Of a stretch of 31,641 nucleotides of DNA, positions 1 through 8,019 are shown piece after piece. Below the pieces are notes generated by a model. It did not search any database and was not told where the DNA came from. It was given only the letters and a program-made list of their open reading frames with translations. Made by a program: the position numbers and the translations under genes. Position 1 is the first letter of the stretch. Each line of letters opens with the position of its first letter. Source of the DNA: an uncultured Caryophanales bacterium (GTDB lineage: Bacteria > Bacillota_I > Bacilli_A > RFN20 > CAG-826); the NCBI GenBank assembly GCA_946624155.1, contig CAMORU010000006.1, positions 1 through 31,641 on the forward strand, read 5' to 3'.

Positions 1-18
1 ATAAATTAATTATATTAA

Positions 19-46
19 TTGATAAATAAGTGTTAAGTGTTATAAT
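19..46 (+). promoter_or_regulatory. sigma-A type promoter of the surface-protein gene
   Basis: A -35 box TTGATA (19-24) and a perfect -10 box TATAAT (41-46) are separated by 16 bases. Transcription should begin near 52-54, which gives a leader of about 43 bases carrying a strong AGGAGG (83-88) seven bases before the ATG at 96. This is read directly from the sequence; the start site is inferred from spacing. Confidence 0.75.
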
Positions 47-56
47 TTAATAGAAC

Positions 57-74
57 AAGGTAAGCGCTTACCTT
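57..74. promoter_or_regulatory. perfect 18-base palindrome, LacI/CcpA-type operator
   Basis: AAGGTAAGCGCTTACCTT is an exact 18-base palindrome. Its centre AAGCGCTT is typical of operators bound by LacI-family regulators, including CcpA (cre) and dedicated sugar repressors. It begins only a few bases after the predicted transcription start, where a bound repressor would block initiation or early elongation. The palindrome is seen; the regulator family is inferred from the core; the actual regulator is not in the window. Confidence 0.7.
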
Positions 75-95
75 AATTGCTTAGGAGGCAGTAAA

Positions 96-2717
96 ATGAA
101 AAAAATCATTATTCCATCATTGTTATTATTAGGCTTGGTTGCTGGTGGTGTTGCTTTAGGTAGCAATAAACCAAAAAGTAGTGAAGTCAGTGCTGCTACT
201 TCGACAGTTACAACAAATTTCCAAACAGATTGGGAAGAAAACGGGATTGAACCTGGTTCAGTTTTAGTTTCTTACGTTTCAACAAATGGTGGTGCTCAGC
301 TCCCTGCAAATAGTACAAGCAGAACAAATATTAACAATTCTTTAACTACTCCTGATTATGCATTAATTAGAATCAAGAACCATTCCTCTGATGCTCTTGT
401 TTTAACTCTTTTTTATAGAATTACATCAAATGCTGACGGCTGTACCGGTGGTTCATTAGTTTCATCTGCATTAAGTAATTCTAGTTTTACTAGATTTTCT
501 AGTGGAAGCGGATGTTATGTTAGCGTAGGTGCTCTTGATGATGCTGTATTTAGAGTCGACTTAAATAGTGGTGCTTATAGTAAGGTTTGTCTTGGTATCA
601 ATATTGGTGTTAATGACACTAAAACAGGATTATTTACAGTTCAATCGTGGAAAACTCATGATGCAAGTAATGATTCATTAGTTGATACGCTATATACTTT
701 TGATAACGTTAAAAGTAGTAGCAGTAGTGGTAAATTAATGGCTGTTGCAGCTGCAGCAGGTACTGCTGAATATAAAGAACTCGCTACTTCAAACGGAAGT
801 GGCGCATTAGAAGATGGGTTTGAAGGACTTCCTTTAAATTTCTATGATGGTACTCATTCAACTTACAATAATCCATCTCCATCCTTTAAATTAAGAACAT
901 TTGGTGCATACAAAGGCGTTCATTTAAGAAAGAAAACATCTGATGCCGCTGCACGTTTACTTGTTGGTTATGGAACTAACACTTCTACACCAGGTTGTTC
1001 AGTTGTCATTTCTTGTACAAATAGTGATTGCACAATGACCCAAATTAACTTAACTCATCGAACCGATGTTAACTGGAATGATGATTTATATTACGCAACC
1101 AGTAGTGATCATGGTGTAACCTATACTTATACAGACGACACTTCAACTTTAGTTAAAGTTGATTGGACTGCTAGCGGAAGCGGAAAAACAGCTGCTATTG
1201 CTGTTTCTTCAGGTGTTACTGATGTAAAACTTATCAACTTCTCAGGTGAAAGTGGCGCAAGATCAGATGTCGGTTTTGCTTCTATCGAAGTTAACTATAC
1301 TGAAGTTGGTTCGTATACTTTATCTTTTGATACTCAAGGTGGAACAAATGTTCCTTCTCAAGTAATTCATCCAAGTAATAGTGAAGTAACTGTTGAACCA
1401 GCTACTAATCCAACACATGAAGATGAAGACGGATATAGATACACATTTGATGGTTGGTATGACGCAGCTGTTGGCGGAAATGAATTCGTATTTGGTTCCA
1501 CAATTAATGCAGATACAACTGTATATGCTCACTGGTCATTAGAAGAAATTGCTTCTTATACATTAACATTTGATACAAATGGTGGTTCAGCAATTGCTCC
1601 ACAAGTTGTTAGTATTGGCTCTACTCCTACTAAACCTAGCAATCCTACTAAAGTAGATGCTGATCCAACTCGTTATAGTTACACCTTTAAAGATTGGTAT
1701 ACCGATACAACATACAAAACAAAATTTAATTTTAATGCTGAATTAACCGGAGATACAACTGCATATGCATGCTTTGAAAGAGTTGCATATGAACCAGCAG
1801 GTGCATCAAATTACAACGTTAAATCAGGATTACATGATAGTAAAAATACAGGTTGGGGTGATGGTGAAGAATTTAGTTCTTATGCCGCAAGAGAAATTCC
1901 TTCATATGGGAAATTTAGCTCATCATTACCACAAATTAATCTAAGTATTACCTCTTCAGGTGCCAATAGTGGTATGAAACGTAATAACTGGGAATTTGTT
2001 CTTAATGATACAACCATGACACTTGATGTTTTAGATACTACAAAATATATTTCAAGTATTCGTATTGAAGCACTTTGTCAGGTTTATAGTATCTCCTACG
2101 CTCAAAATGTTACATTAAGAGCTGGTGGAGTAACTTTAGATACTCAGCTTTGTCCTTATGATGCACATGAACATGTTGTTTGGATGCATACCTTTAATTC
2201 AAATGAAAGAGTTACCTCTGTTGATTTAGTTGTTCCTGCTATTCGTACAAACTATGGTATGGGTTTAACTAACGTTATTATTGAATATGGCACATTCTCA
2301 GTAGCAGATTATGCTATTGCATATGCTGTCCAATTTAATGACGACGCTGTTTGTGGATCATCTGCAAGTGATGGCTTAAATACCACAAAGTGGGGCAATC
2401 AAAGCGACAACTATACAGCTTTAGCTGAAGAAGTTAGAGCTTACTTAACAGCTTATGATTGGGAAAATGGCGAAAATGATGAACTCAACGAATGTCTTGA
2501 AAGATACGATAGAGTCATTTATTTACATGGTGAAGATTATGACTTTATGGGAAGAATTTCCGCAGGTAAGGTCTCTCCTATTGTAAATACAAATTCGTTA
2601 ACGAATTATAATGGAATGGCAGATGGCAATACATCTATTGTAATCATAGTTGTTAGTTTAGCTTCTGTAAGTGCACTAGCTATTCTTGTGCTTATTAAAC
2701 GTAAAAAACAACTTTAA
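96..2717 (+). CDS. secreted surface protein with two InlB-type repeats and C-terminal membrane anchor
   Basis: This 873-residue protein is exported and probably stays on the cell surface. Residues 1 to about 33 form a signal peptide (Lys-rich start, Leu/Val/Gly core, VSA-A cleavage context). Residues 34-400 are Ser/Thr/Gly-rich and beta-like without a family I recognise. Residues 407-481 and 488-561 are two InlB B-type (Listeria-Bacteroides) repeats with the FDT.GG start, the central FDGWYD/FKDWYT and the ending TVYAHW/TAYACF. Residues 570-750 are another unknown extracellular region. Residues 750-830 form a helical module with a W..Y..L pattern and a late RYD motif. A single membrane helix (about 846-866) followed by KRKKQL ends the protein; there is no LPXTG. 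The start is fixed by AGGAGG at 83-88. It stands alone between its own promoter and a terminator. Adhesion or ligand binding is the likely role, by inference from the repeats. Confidence 0.85.
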   Translation: MKKIIIPSLLLLGLVAGGVALGSNKPKSSEVSAATSTVTTNFQTDWEENGIEPGSVLVSYVSTNGGAQLPANSTSRTNINNSLTTPDYALIRIKNHSSDALVLTLFYRITSNADGCTGGSLVSSALSNSSFTRFSSGSGCYVSVGALDDAVFRVDLNSGAYSKVCLGINIGVNDTKTGLFTVQSWKTHDASNDSLVDTLYTFDNVKSSSSSGKLMAVAAAAGTAEYKELATSNGSGALEDGFEGLPLNFYDGTHSTYNNPSPSFKLRTFGAYKGVHLRKKTSDAAARLLVGYGTNTSTPGCSVVISCTNSDCTMTQINLTHRTDVNWNDDLYYATSSDHGVTYTYTDDTSTLVKVDWTASGSGKTAAIAVSSGVTDVKLINFSGESGARSDVGFASIEVNYTEVGSYTLSFDTQGGTNVPSQVIHPSNSEVTVEPATNPTHEDEDGYRYTFDGWYDAAVGGNEFVFGSTINADTTVYAHWSLEEIASYTLTFDTNGGSAIAPQVVSIGSTPTKPSNPTKVDADPTRYSYTFKDWYTDTTYKTKFNFNAELTGDTTAYACFERVAYEPAGASNYNVKSGLHDSKNTGWGDGEEFSSYAAREIPSYGKFSSSLPQINLSITSSGANSGMKRNNWEFVLNDTTMTLDVLDTTKYISSIRIEALCQVYSISYAQNVTLRAGGVTLDTQLCPYDAHEHVVWMHTFNSNERVTSVDLVVPAIRTNYGMGLTNVIIEYGTFSVADYAIAYAVQFNDDAVCGSSASDGLNTTKWGNQSDNYTALAEEVRAYLTAYDWENGENDELNECLERYDRVIYLHGEDYDFMGRISAGKVSPIVNTNSLTNYNGMADGNTSIVIIVVSLASVSALAILVLIKRKKQL
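1314..1778 (+). repeat. two tandem InlB B-type repeats (protein level)
   Basis: Two diverged copies of about 75 codons lie at 1314-1538 and 1557-1778 inside the surface-protein gene. Each starts with YTL.FDT.GG, has an aromatic centre (YTFDGWYD or YTFKDWYT) and ends TTVYAHW or TTAYACF. They are similar as protein but clearly diverged as DNA, so this is an old duplication rather than a recent one. Confidence 0.8.
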
Positions 2718-2741
2718 ATAATTTATAAGATTTAGAAAAAT

Positions 2742-2778
2742 AAAAATGCGTCCACGTGTGAATAGTGAACGCATTTTT
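2742..2778. terminator. bidirectional rho-independent terminator between convergent genes
   Basis: AAAAATGCGT (2742-2751) pairs with ACGCATTTTT (2769-2778), and CAC/GTG inside it extends the stem after one mismatch. A-tract and T-tract flank the stem, so it can end transcription from both the surface-protein gene (plus) and the msmK-like gene (minus), which converge here. Confidence 0.85.
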
Positions 2779-2789
2779 TATATCAGTAA

Positions 2790-4220
2790 TTAGAAATAAG
2801 ATTTTGAAGATTTAATATCAAATAAATGGATTCTATCTAGATTAAGAACGAATTTCATTACGCTTTGTTCTTTGATGTCTTCATTAGCATTTACCTTAGC
2901 AATTATTTGTTTGTCGCTAATAGATGAATATAAATAATATTCATTACCAAGAAGTTCTGCTTGTTCAATTTTAAGTTCGAATGTCTTGGAGATATTCTTA
3001 TAAATTTTAGATGCTTCTTCAGTAACAATATCTTCTGGTCTAACACCAAGCTTGACATCGAATGATTCAGAAGATAATTCAAGTTTAAGACGTTCAATCT
3101 CTTCCTTATGTTCTTTTATTTTCTCTTCATTCAGACTGATAATGCCAGGTATTCTTTTTCTAAATGCTTTTGACTTGTAGAGTTTATCTGTTACTTCTTC
3201 GATAGGAAGTGACAACTTTTCATTTTCTTTGATTAATTCAGATACTTTTACTTCTAATTCAGAAATAAATTTCTGAATAGATTCTTGCAGTTTTTTCTTC
3301 TGATCTTTGTTAACAGATATCTTTAGATTATTAGGAAGAAGAATTTCTCCTTTTTCATATTTAACATCCAAGATGTTCATTGCTGGCGCACCAATAAATG
3401 TTGCGACAAAGACATTGCTAGGGTTATTGTAAATTTCTTTTGGGGTTCCGATTTGTTGGACATAACCATCTTTCATAACAACAATTCGATCAGCCATCGT
3501 CATAGCCTCGACTTGGTCATGTGTAACATAAATGGTGGTGCTACCAATCTTTTTATGAAGGGCAACAATTTCACTCCTCATTTGAACACGAAGTTTTGCG
3601 TCCAAATTAGATAAAGGTTCATCCATTAAGAAGATCTTTGCATCTCTAACAATAGCTCTTCCTAAAGCGACACGTTGTCTTTGACCACCTGAGAGTTCAC
3701 CAGGTTTTCTTGCTAAATAATCAGTTAATTCAAGAATTTTTGCTGCTTGAAGAACTTTTTTATGAATGATTTCTTTCTTTTCGCCTCTTACCTTTAAAGA
3801 GAATCCCATATTATCATAGACGGTCATATTTGGATACAAAGCATAACTCTGGAAAACCATAGCACACTCTCTAGATTTAGGAAGAAGGGTATTCGCAAAT
3901 TCTTTATTAAGATAAAGGTTTCCGTATGTAATATCCTCTAAACCTGCAATCATTCTTAAAGTAGTGGATTTTCCGCATCCAGAAGGTCCAACAAAAACAA
4001 TGAATTCTTTTTGATTGATATCTAAATTAAAATCGTAAACAGCTTGAACGTGATTTGGATAAATTTTGTTAATGTGCTGAAGAGAGATAAAAGCATCACC
4101 TTTATACTCAGGAATATTTTTTAAATTCTCTTCTTGTTTTTGTTCAAGTTCACGATGATAAATCTCACGTTTTTTATTTAATGCGACTCTTTTTAATTTA
4201 GCTTCGTCTATTTTTTTCAT
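2790..4220 (-). CDS. msmK: MsmK/UgpC-type sugar ABC importer ATPase with N-terminal extension and coiled-coil insert
   Basis: This is the cytoplasmic ATPase of a carbohydrate ABC importer, powering uptake through MalFG/MsmFG-type permeases. Visible motifs are Walker A GPSGCGKST (78-86), Q-loop Gln124, signature LSGGQ (176-180), Walker B IFLMDEP (196-202) and switch His234, then the MalK regulatory domain ending in the GVRPEDI segment (392-398). It is 476 residues, against about 360-380 usual. The excess is a Lys/Glu-rich 44-residue N-terminal extension and a charged, coiled-coil-like insert at about 305-385 inside the regulatory domain. The ATG at 4220 has AAGAGG nine bases upstream. No permease or binding-protein gene is adjacent, so it probably serves transporters encoded elsewhere. 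Its promoter shares an inverted repeat with the divergent phosphorylase gene. The gene symbol is by family; orthology is not proven. Confidence 0.88.
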   Translation of the reverse strand: MKKIDEAKLKRVALNKKREIYHRELEQKQEENLKNIPEYKGDAFISLQHINKIYPNHVQAVYDFNLDINQKEFIVFVGPSGCGKSTTLRMIAGLEDITYGNLYLNKEFANTLLPKSRECAMVFQSYALYPNMTVYDNMGFSLKVRGEKKEIIHKKVLQAAKILELTDYLARKPGELSGGQRQRVALGRAIVRDAKIFLMDEPLSNLDAKLRVQMRSEIVALHKKIGSTTIYVTHDQVEAMTMADRIVVMKDGYVQQIGTPKEIYNNPSNVFVATFIGAPAMNILDVKYEKGEILLPNNLKISVNKDQKKKLQESIQKFISELEVKVSELIKENEKLSLPIEEVTDKLYKSKAFRKRIPGIISLNEEKIKEHKEEIERLKLELSSESFDVKLGVRPEDIVTEEASKIYKNISKTFELKIEQAELLGNEYYLYSSISDKQIIAKVNANEDIKEQSVMKFVLNLDRIHLFDIKSSKSYF

Positions 4221-4239
4221 TGCTTAAAACCTCTTACTT

Positions 4240-4268
4240 ATAATATCACAACTTATTTGTATTGAAAA
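4240..4268 (-). promoter_or_regulatory. putative promoter of the msmK-like gene
   Basis: On the minus strand, TATTAT (4245-4240) lies 17 bases downstream of TTTTCA (4268-4263). The -35 box overlaps the inverted repeat at 4265-4286. The predicted transcription start falls close to the AAGAGG ribosome site (4235-4230), so the assignment is uncertain. Confidence 0.35.
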
Positions 4269-4286
4269 AGGTTTTAATACCTTTTT
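4265..4286. promoter_or_regulatory. inverted repeat between divergent promoters, candidate operator
   Basis: AAAAAGGT (4265-4272) and ACCTTTTT (4279-4286) are exact inverted arms around six bases. The element sits between the divergent msmK-like and phosphorylase genes and overlaps the predicted -35 region of both. A repressor bound here could control both genes. It could also fold as a weak hairpin in RNA, but no transcript end is needed between divergent genes, so an operator is the better reading. Confidence 0.5.
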
Positions 4287-4300
4287 ATCCATGTTAATAT
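4272..4300 (+). promoter_or_regulatory. putative promoter of the phosphorylase gene, leaderless type
   Basis: TAATAT (4295-4300) is seven bases before the second in-frame ATG (4308), with TTTTAA (4272-4277) 17 bases upstream. No Shine-Dalgarno precedes either ATG (4302 or 4308). If this box is used, the mRNA would start at or next to the start codon. Confidence 0.4.
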
Positions 4301-4301
4301 T

Positions 4302-7184
4302 ATGTATATGAAAGAAACCTTTACTAAAAGTAAGATTAATATAATCGAAAATTTTGCTAAACAAAAAAGATTCTCCTCGTTTTTACCTGCTGTAAGTGGA
4401 ATAGATGGGAAACCAACTTGGGTTTTTTATGTGAACTCAGGACAATGCATTGCTTCATTTGGCGTCGAAAATAAAGATACACCTCTTATTCCTTTTGAAA
4501 GTGCTGTTTTAGCTTATCAAAATGTTCCACTTAAATGCTTTAGAACTCTTGTTTATGTCGATGATAAACCTTATCAAGCTTTTTTAGATGAAGGCAAAAC
4601 TAAATTAGAAATTCTTAATTCAAGTATTAAGATAACATATTTAAACGATGTATATGAAATTGAGGTCACTTATTCAACAACAAATCATATTTCAATTGCT
4701 GGGTTAATTAGAAAAGTTAAGATTACTAATAAAACAACAAAGTCACATAAATTTGATATCGTAGATGGACTTCCGATTTTCCTGCCTAAAGGAATTTCGA
4801 ATTATATGTATCATGAACTTACAACTTTAGCCGCAAGCTATTGTGAAAGTAAATTATATAAAAATTCAGCTTTCTATTTTTACAAGAATAGAGGAGAGGA
4901 TAATTCTCAATTTGTTCAAAAAGAAGACGGCAGTGGTTTCATTTGCTTTCCTAAAGATAACAGCAAGATAGACATCATCGCTGATGCAAAATCAATTTTT
5001 GGAAACGATGAATCTTTCATGAATGCTCTTGCTTTAAATGAGATTGAAATAAATATAAAAAATCAAACTCTATCTAACCAAATTCCTAGTGCATTTGCAA
5101 AATTATCTAAAAAATTAGATAAAGAACAATCAATCGAATTTATTTCATTATTTGGAAGTTTCGATAATTTTCAAAAATTCGCAGGATTTCACGGGGATTT
5201 TTCGTTTTCTGCGCTAGAAAAGATGATTGAAAATGGCGAAGAATTAGTTGAAAAATTAATGCCTAAAATTGAAACTAATAATGAAAAATTAAATGTTTAT
5301 TTAAGGCAATCGTTTTTAGATAATGGACTTAGAGGTGGATTCCCATTATTAATAAAAGGTAAGCCTCTATATTTATATTCTCGAAAACACGGTGATTTAG
5401 AAAGAGATTATAATTCTTTCGCTATTCCATGTAATTATTTTTCGAGTGGTTTTGGCAATTATAGGGACATTAATCAAAATAGGCGTAATGACTTATTAAT
5501 AGAGCCACTTTTAAAAGACAAAAATATTTTACTTTTCATGTCTTTAATTGAGCAGAATGGGTTTAACCCTTTGCAAGTTGATATTTCTTTATTAAATAAT
5601 GCAGATATTTCATTTGAAGAAGCCTTAAATAGTGTATTGAATAAAAATGATACAGATATTAAAGCAAATTTTGTTGAAGGATATTGGATTGATCATTGGG
5701 TCTATAATATCGATTTGATTGAAAATTATTTATCAATTTACCCAGACAAGATTGATGAATTGTTAAATGCAAAAAAATATAAATTTTTTGATTCTAATGT
5801 TCGCATTAAAAGTCGTCTTGAACGTTATGTTAAAACTCCATTTGGAATTAGACAATACAATTCATTAGAGAAACTAGAAAATAAGAACTCAAGTTGGCTT
5901 TGCGATGAGAATAAAAAAGTTATTGAAGTAACACTTTTTAGTAAGCTTTTTGATTTAATTCTTAAAAAAGTAACAACTTTAGACGTTGATCAGATGGGTT
6001 TAGAAATGTTTGCAGATAAACCTGGATGGAACGATTCTTGCAATGGTTTGCCAGGCATTTTTGGGTCATCAATGTGTGAAAGTATAGAATTATTAAGGTT
6101 GATTAAATTATTTAAAAATATTTATAAACATCATGATTTTGAAATTGAACTTACCGAAGCGTCAAATGAGCTTTTTACGAATGTATCAAGAATTGAATTA
6201 TCAGGTTTTTCCTTTTGGAATAAACAAAATGATGCTAGAGAAAAATTTGAGAAGGAATATAGATATAAAACCAAATTAATAAAAATTAAAAGAGTAGATG
6301 CTCTTAATCTCTTAGATTTTTATGAAAATGTTTTAAATAATGGCATTCAAAAAGCTATTAAATTAGGTGGAGGAATTATTCCAACATACTTTTCTCATGA
6401 ATTAGTTAAATATGATGAAAAAAAAGGAAAAATCATTCCTTTACATTTCGTTACAAAATCTCTTCCCCTCTTTTTAGAAGGACCGGCACGATTACTAAAG
6501 TTAGGTAAGCAGTATTTTACTCCTGAAATGCTTGAATTAATAAAAAAATCCGATTTATTCGATAAAAAATTGAATATTTTTAAAACAAGTGTTTCTTTAA
6601 AAGATACAAATAAAGAAGTTGGTAGAGTCACATTATTTGAAGCTGGATGGCTTGAAAGAGAATCTGACTTTTTGCATATGACGTTTAAATTTTTGCTTGG
6701 TTTATTATATGCAGGATTTTATAACGAGTTTTTTGAACTAGCAAAAACGAACTTTCCATGTTTTATGGATTTTAAAACTTATGGTCGACCAATATTTGAA
6801 AATGTATCTTTTATTGTTCCTTCAAATCATATCAATAAGAACGAAATTGGTAGTGGGCATTATGCTCGTTTAACTGGCGCAAATACAGAAGTAATCAATA
6901 TGTATCAGTTATTATTTTTTGGGAAAAATATATTTGAGAACGAAAATGGAAAATTAAAATTCAGCTTCAATCCTCATATTCCTTCTTCATTTTTTAATAA
7001 TGGAGAATTAACCGTTTCTTTATTCGGAATAACAACTAAATTTATTAATAAAAATAATCGCGATTATGATTCTGAAAAAGTAAGCAGAGTTATTATAGAT
7101 GGAAAAACTGCTGATAATGAATTAATTTTAGATTTAAGAAATCGTAAGATTCGCCCAAAATTAATTGAGGTTGTTATCGAATAA
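4302..7184 (+). CDS. GH94-related inverting glycoside phosphorylase (substrate unknown)
   Basis: This 960-residue cytoplasmic enzyme resembles cellobiose-phosphorylase-type proteins (GH94 and related GH149/GH161), which cleave beta-linked gluco-oligosaccharides with phosphate to give a sugar 1-phosphate. What I see is an N-terminal beta-sandwich-like half, then an (alpha/alpha)-barrel half with FGNYRDINQNRRND, GYWIDHWVYN and the PGWND segment; Asp578 there lines up by motif with the general acid of the GW/DWND motif in GH94. The exact GH family and linkage cannot be read by eye. Two ATGs (4302, 4308) are possible; neither has a ribosome site, and promoter spacing favours 4308. The esterase-like gene follows four bases after its stop, so the two are probably one operon, opposite an MsmK ATPase. 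This context suggests intracellular use of imported oligosaccharides. Confidence 0.65.
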   Translation: MYMKETFTKSKINIIENFAKQKRFSSFLPAVSGIDGKPTWVFYVNSGQCIASFGVENKDTPLIPFESAVLAYQNVPLKCFRTLVYVDDKPYQAFLDEGKTKLEILNSSIKITYLNDVYEIEVTYSTTNHISIAGLIRKVKITNKTTKSHKFDIVDGLPIFLPKGISNYMYHELTTLAASYCESKLYKNSAFYFYKNRGEDNSQFVQKEDGSGFICFPKDNSKIDIIADAKSIFGNDESFMNALALNEIEINIKNQTLSNQIPSAFAKLSKKLDKEQSIEFISLFGSFDNFQKFAGFHGDFSFSALEKMIENGEELVEKLMPKIETNNEKLNVYLRQSFLDNGLRGGFPLLIKGKPLYLYSRKHGDLERDYNSFAIPCNYFSSGFGNYRDINQNRRNDLLIEPLLKDKNILLFMSLIEQNGFNPLQVDISLLNNADISFEEALNSVLNKNDTDIKANFVEGYWIDHWVYNIDLIENYLSIYPDKIDELLNAKKYKFFDSNVRIKSRLERYVKTPFGIRQYNSLEKLENKNSSWLCDENKKVIEVTLFSKLFDLILKKVTTLDVDQMGLEMFADKPGWNDSCNGLPGIFGSSMCESIELLRLIKLFKNIYKHHDFEIELTEASNELFTNVSRIELSGFSFWNKQNDAREKFEKEYRYKTKLIKIKRVDALNLLDFYENVLNNGIQKAIKLGGGIIPTYFSHELVKYDEKKGKIIPLHFVTKSLPLFLEGPARLLKLGKQYFTPEMLELIKKSDLFDKKLNIFKTSVSLKDTNKEVGRVTLFEAGWLERESDFLHMTFKFLLGLLYAGFYNEFFELAKTNFPCFMDFKTYGRPIFENVSFIVPSNHINKNEIGSGHYARLTGANTEVINMYQLLFFGKNIFENENGKLKFSFNPHIPSSFFNNGELTVSLFGITTKFINKNNRDYDSEKVSRVIIDGKTADNELILDLRNRKIRPKLIEVVIE

Positions 7185-7188
7185 GCAT

Positions 7189-8019
7189 ATGTTTTACAAC
7201 AAAATATATCTAAAAGATATAGACAAAAGGTTTGAGAACACCTCTTCATTTTTAAGGATTTATATTTCTGAACAAAATGAGCGCGTTAGTTTAAGACCTG
7301 GATTATTAATTTGCCCTGGTGGTGGATACTCATTTTGCTCTGAAAGAGAAGCTGAACCAGTCGCTTTCCGTTTTTTAAGCGAAGGGTTTAATTGTTTTAT
7401 CTTAAATTATTCTGTGAATTCAAAATATCCAACTCCTCATCTAGATCTAGCGTTAGCTATTTCGTTTATTAGAGATCACGAAAAAGAATTCGATTTACTA
7501 CCAAATTCACTTTCTATTATTGGTTTTTCAGCTGGCGGCCATCTTGTTGGATCTTATAGCTATTTATTTAAAGAATTAGCAAATACTTTTAATTTTTCTT
7601 TAGAAAAATTAAAACCACTATGTATTGTTCTTGCTTATCCTGTTATTTCAACTGAAGATAAATATACACATAAAGAAACAACTCAAATAATTTGTGGTGG
7701 CGAGGTTTGCTTAAAAGAAAAATTAAATATTTACACTCATATTGATTCTAGTTTTCCGCCTACATTTATATGGACAACAAAAACCGATAGATCAGTTCCT
7801 TTTGAAAATAGCCTTTTGTTAAAAGAGGCATTAAAAAAGAATAATGTTTTGCACAAATTAGTCTTATTTAATAATGGTTTTCACGGTGGTTCATTAGTTA
7901 ATTATTCTTGCTTTAGACCTAGCGAAATACCTCAAAATATGGTTAATGTTCGCGATTGGGTATTATTAGCAACTGAATTTATTTACGAAATTCTTAAAAA
8001 GAATTTTTACATTGGATAA
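7189..8019 (+). CDS. alpha/beta hydrolase, acetyl-esterase (BD-FAE/Axe-like)
   Basis: This is a 276-residue alpha/beta hydrolase without signal peptide. The oxyanion-hole segment CPGGGYSF (42-49), nucleophile elbow GFSAGG with Ser114, acid Asp200 (KTDRSVP) and His232 (GFHGGS) form a full catalytic set. The pattern matches small esterases that take acetyl groups off xylan or other oligosaccharides. I chose ATG 7189, four bases after the phosphorylase stop; an in-frame TTG at 7165 also exists but has no ribosome site and would overlap the upstream gene. Translational coupling with the phosphorylase suggests deacetylation of the imported sugar before phosphorolysis (inference). Its last 13 bases overlap the end of the convergent ttcA-like gene. 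Confidence 0.78.
   Translation: MFYNKIYLKDIDKRFENTSSFLRIYISEQNERVSLRPGLLICPGGGYSFCSEREAEPVAFRFLSEGFNCFILNYSVNSKYPTPHLDLALAISFIRDHEKEFDLLPNSLSIIGFSAGGHLVGSYSYLFKELANTFNFSLEKLKPLCIVLAYPVISTEDKYTHKETTQIICGGEVCLKEKLNIYTHIDSSFPPTFIWTTKTDRSVPFENSLLLKEALKKNNVLHKLVLFNNGFHGGSLVNYSCFRPSEIPQNMVNVRDWVLLATEFIYEILKKNFYIG

Noticed and set aside
1314..1778. Recent DNA duplication in the surface-protein gene
   Set aside because: The two InlB-type units agree in protein pattern but differ strongly in nucleotides, so they are an old family repeat rather than a new tandem copy.
7165..7188. TTG start giving an eight-residue longer esterase
   Set aside because: No Shine-Dalgarno, overlap with the phosphorylase gene and no family residues gained; ATG 7189 is simpler.
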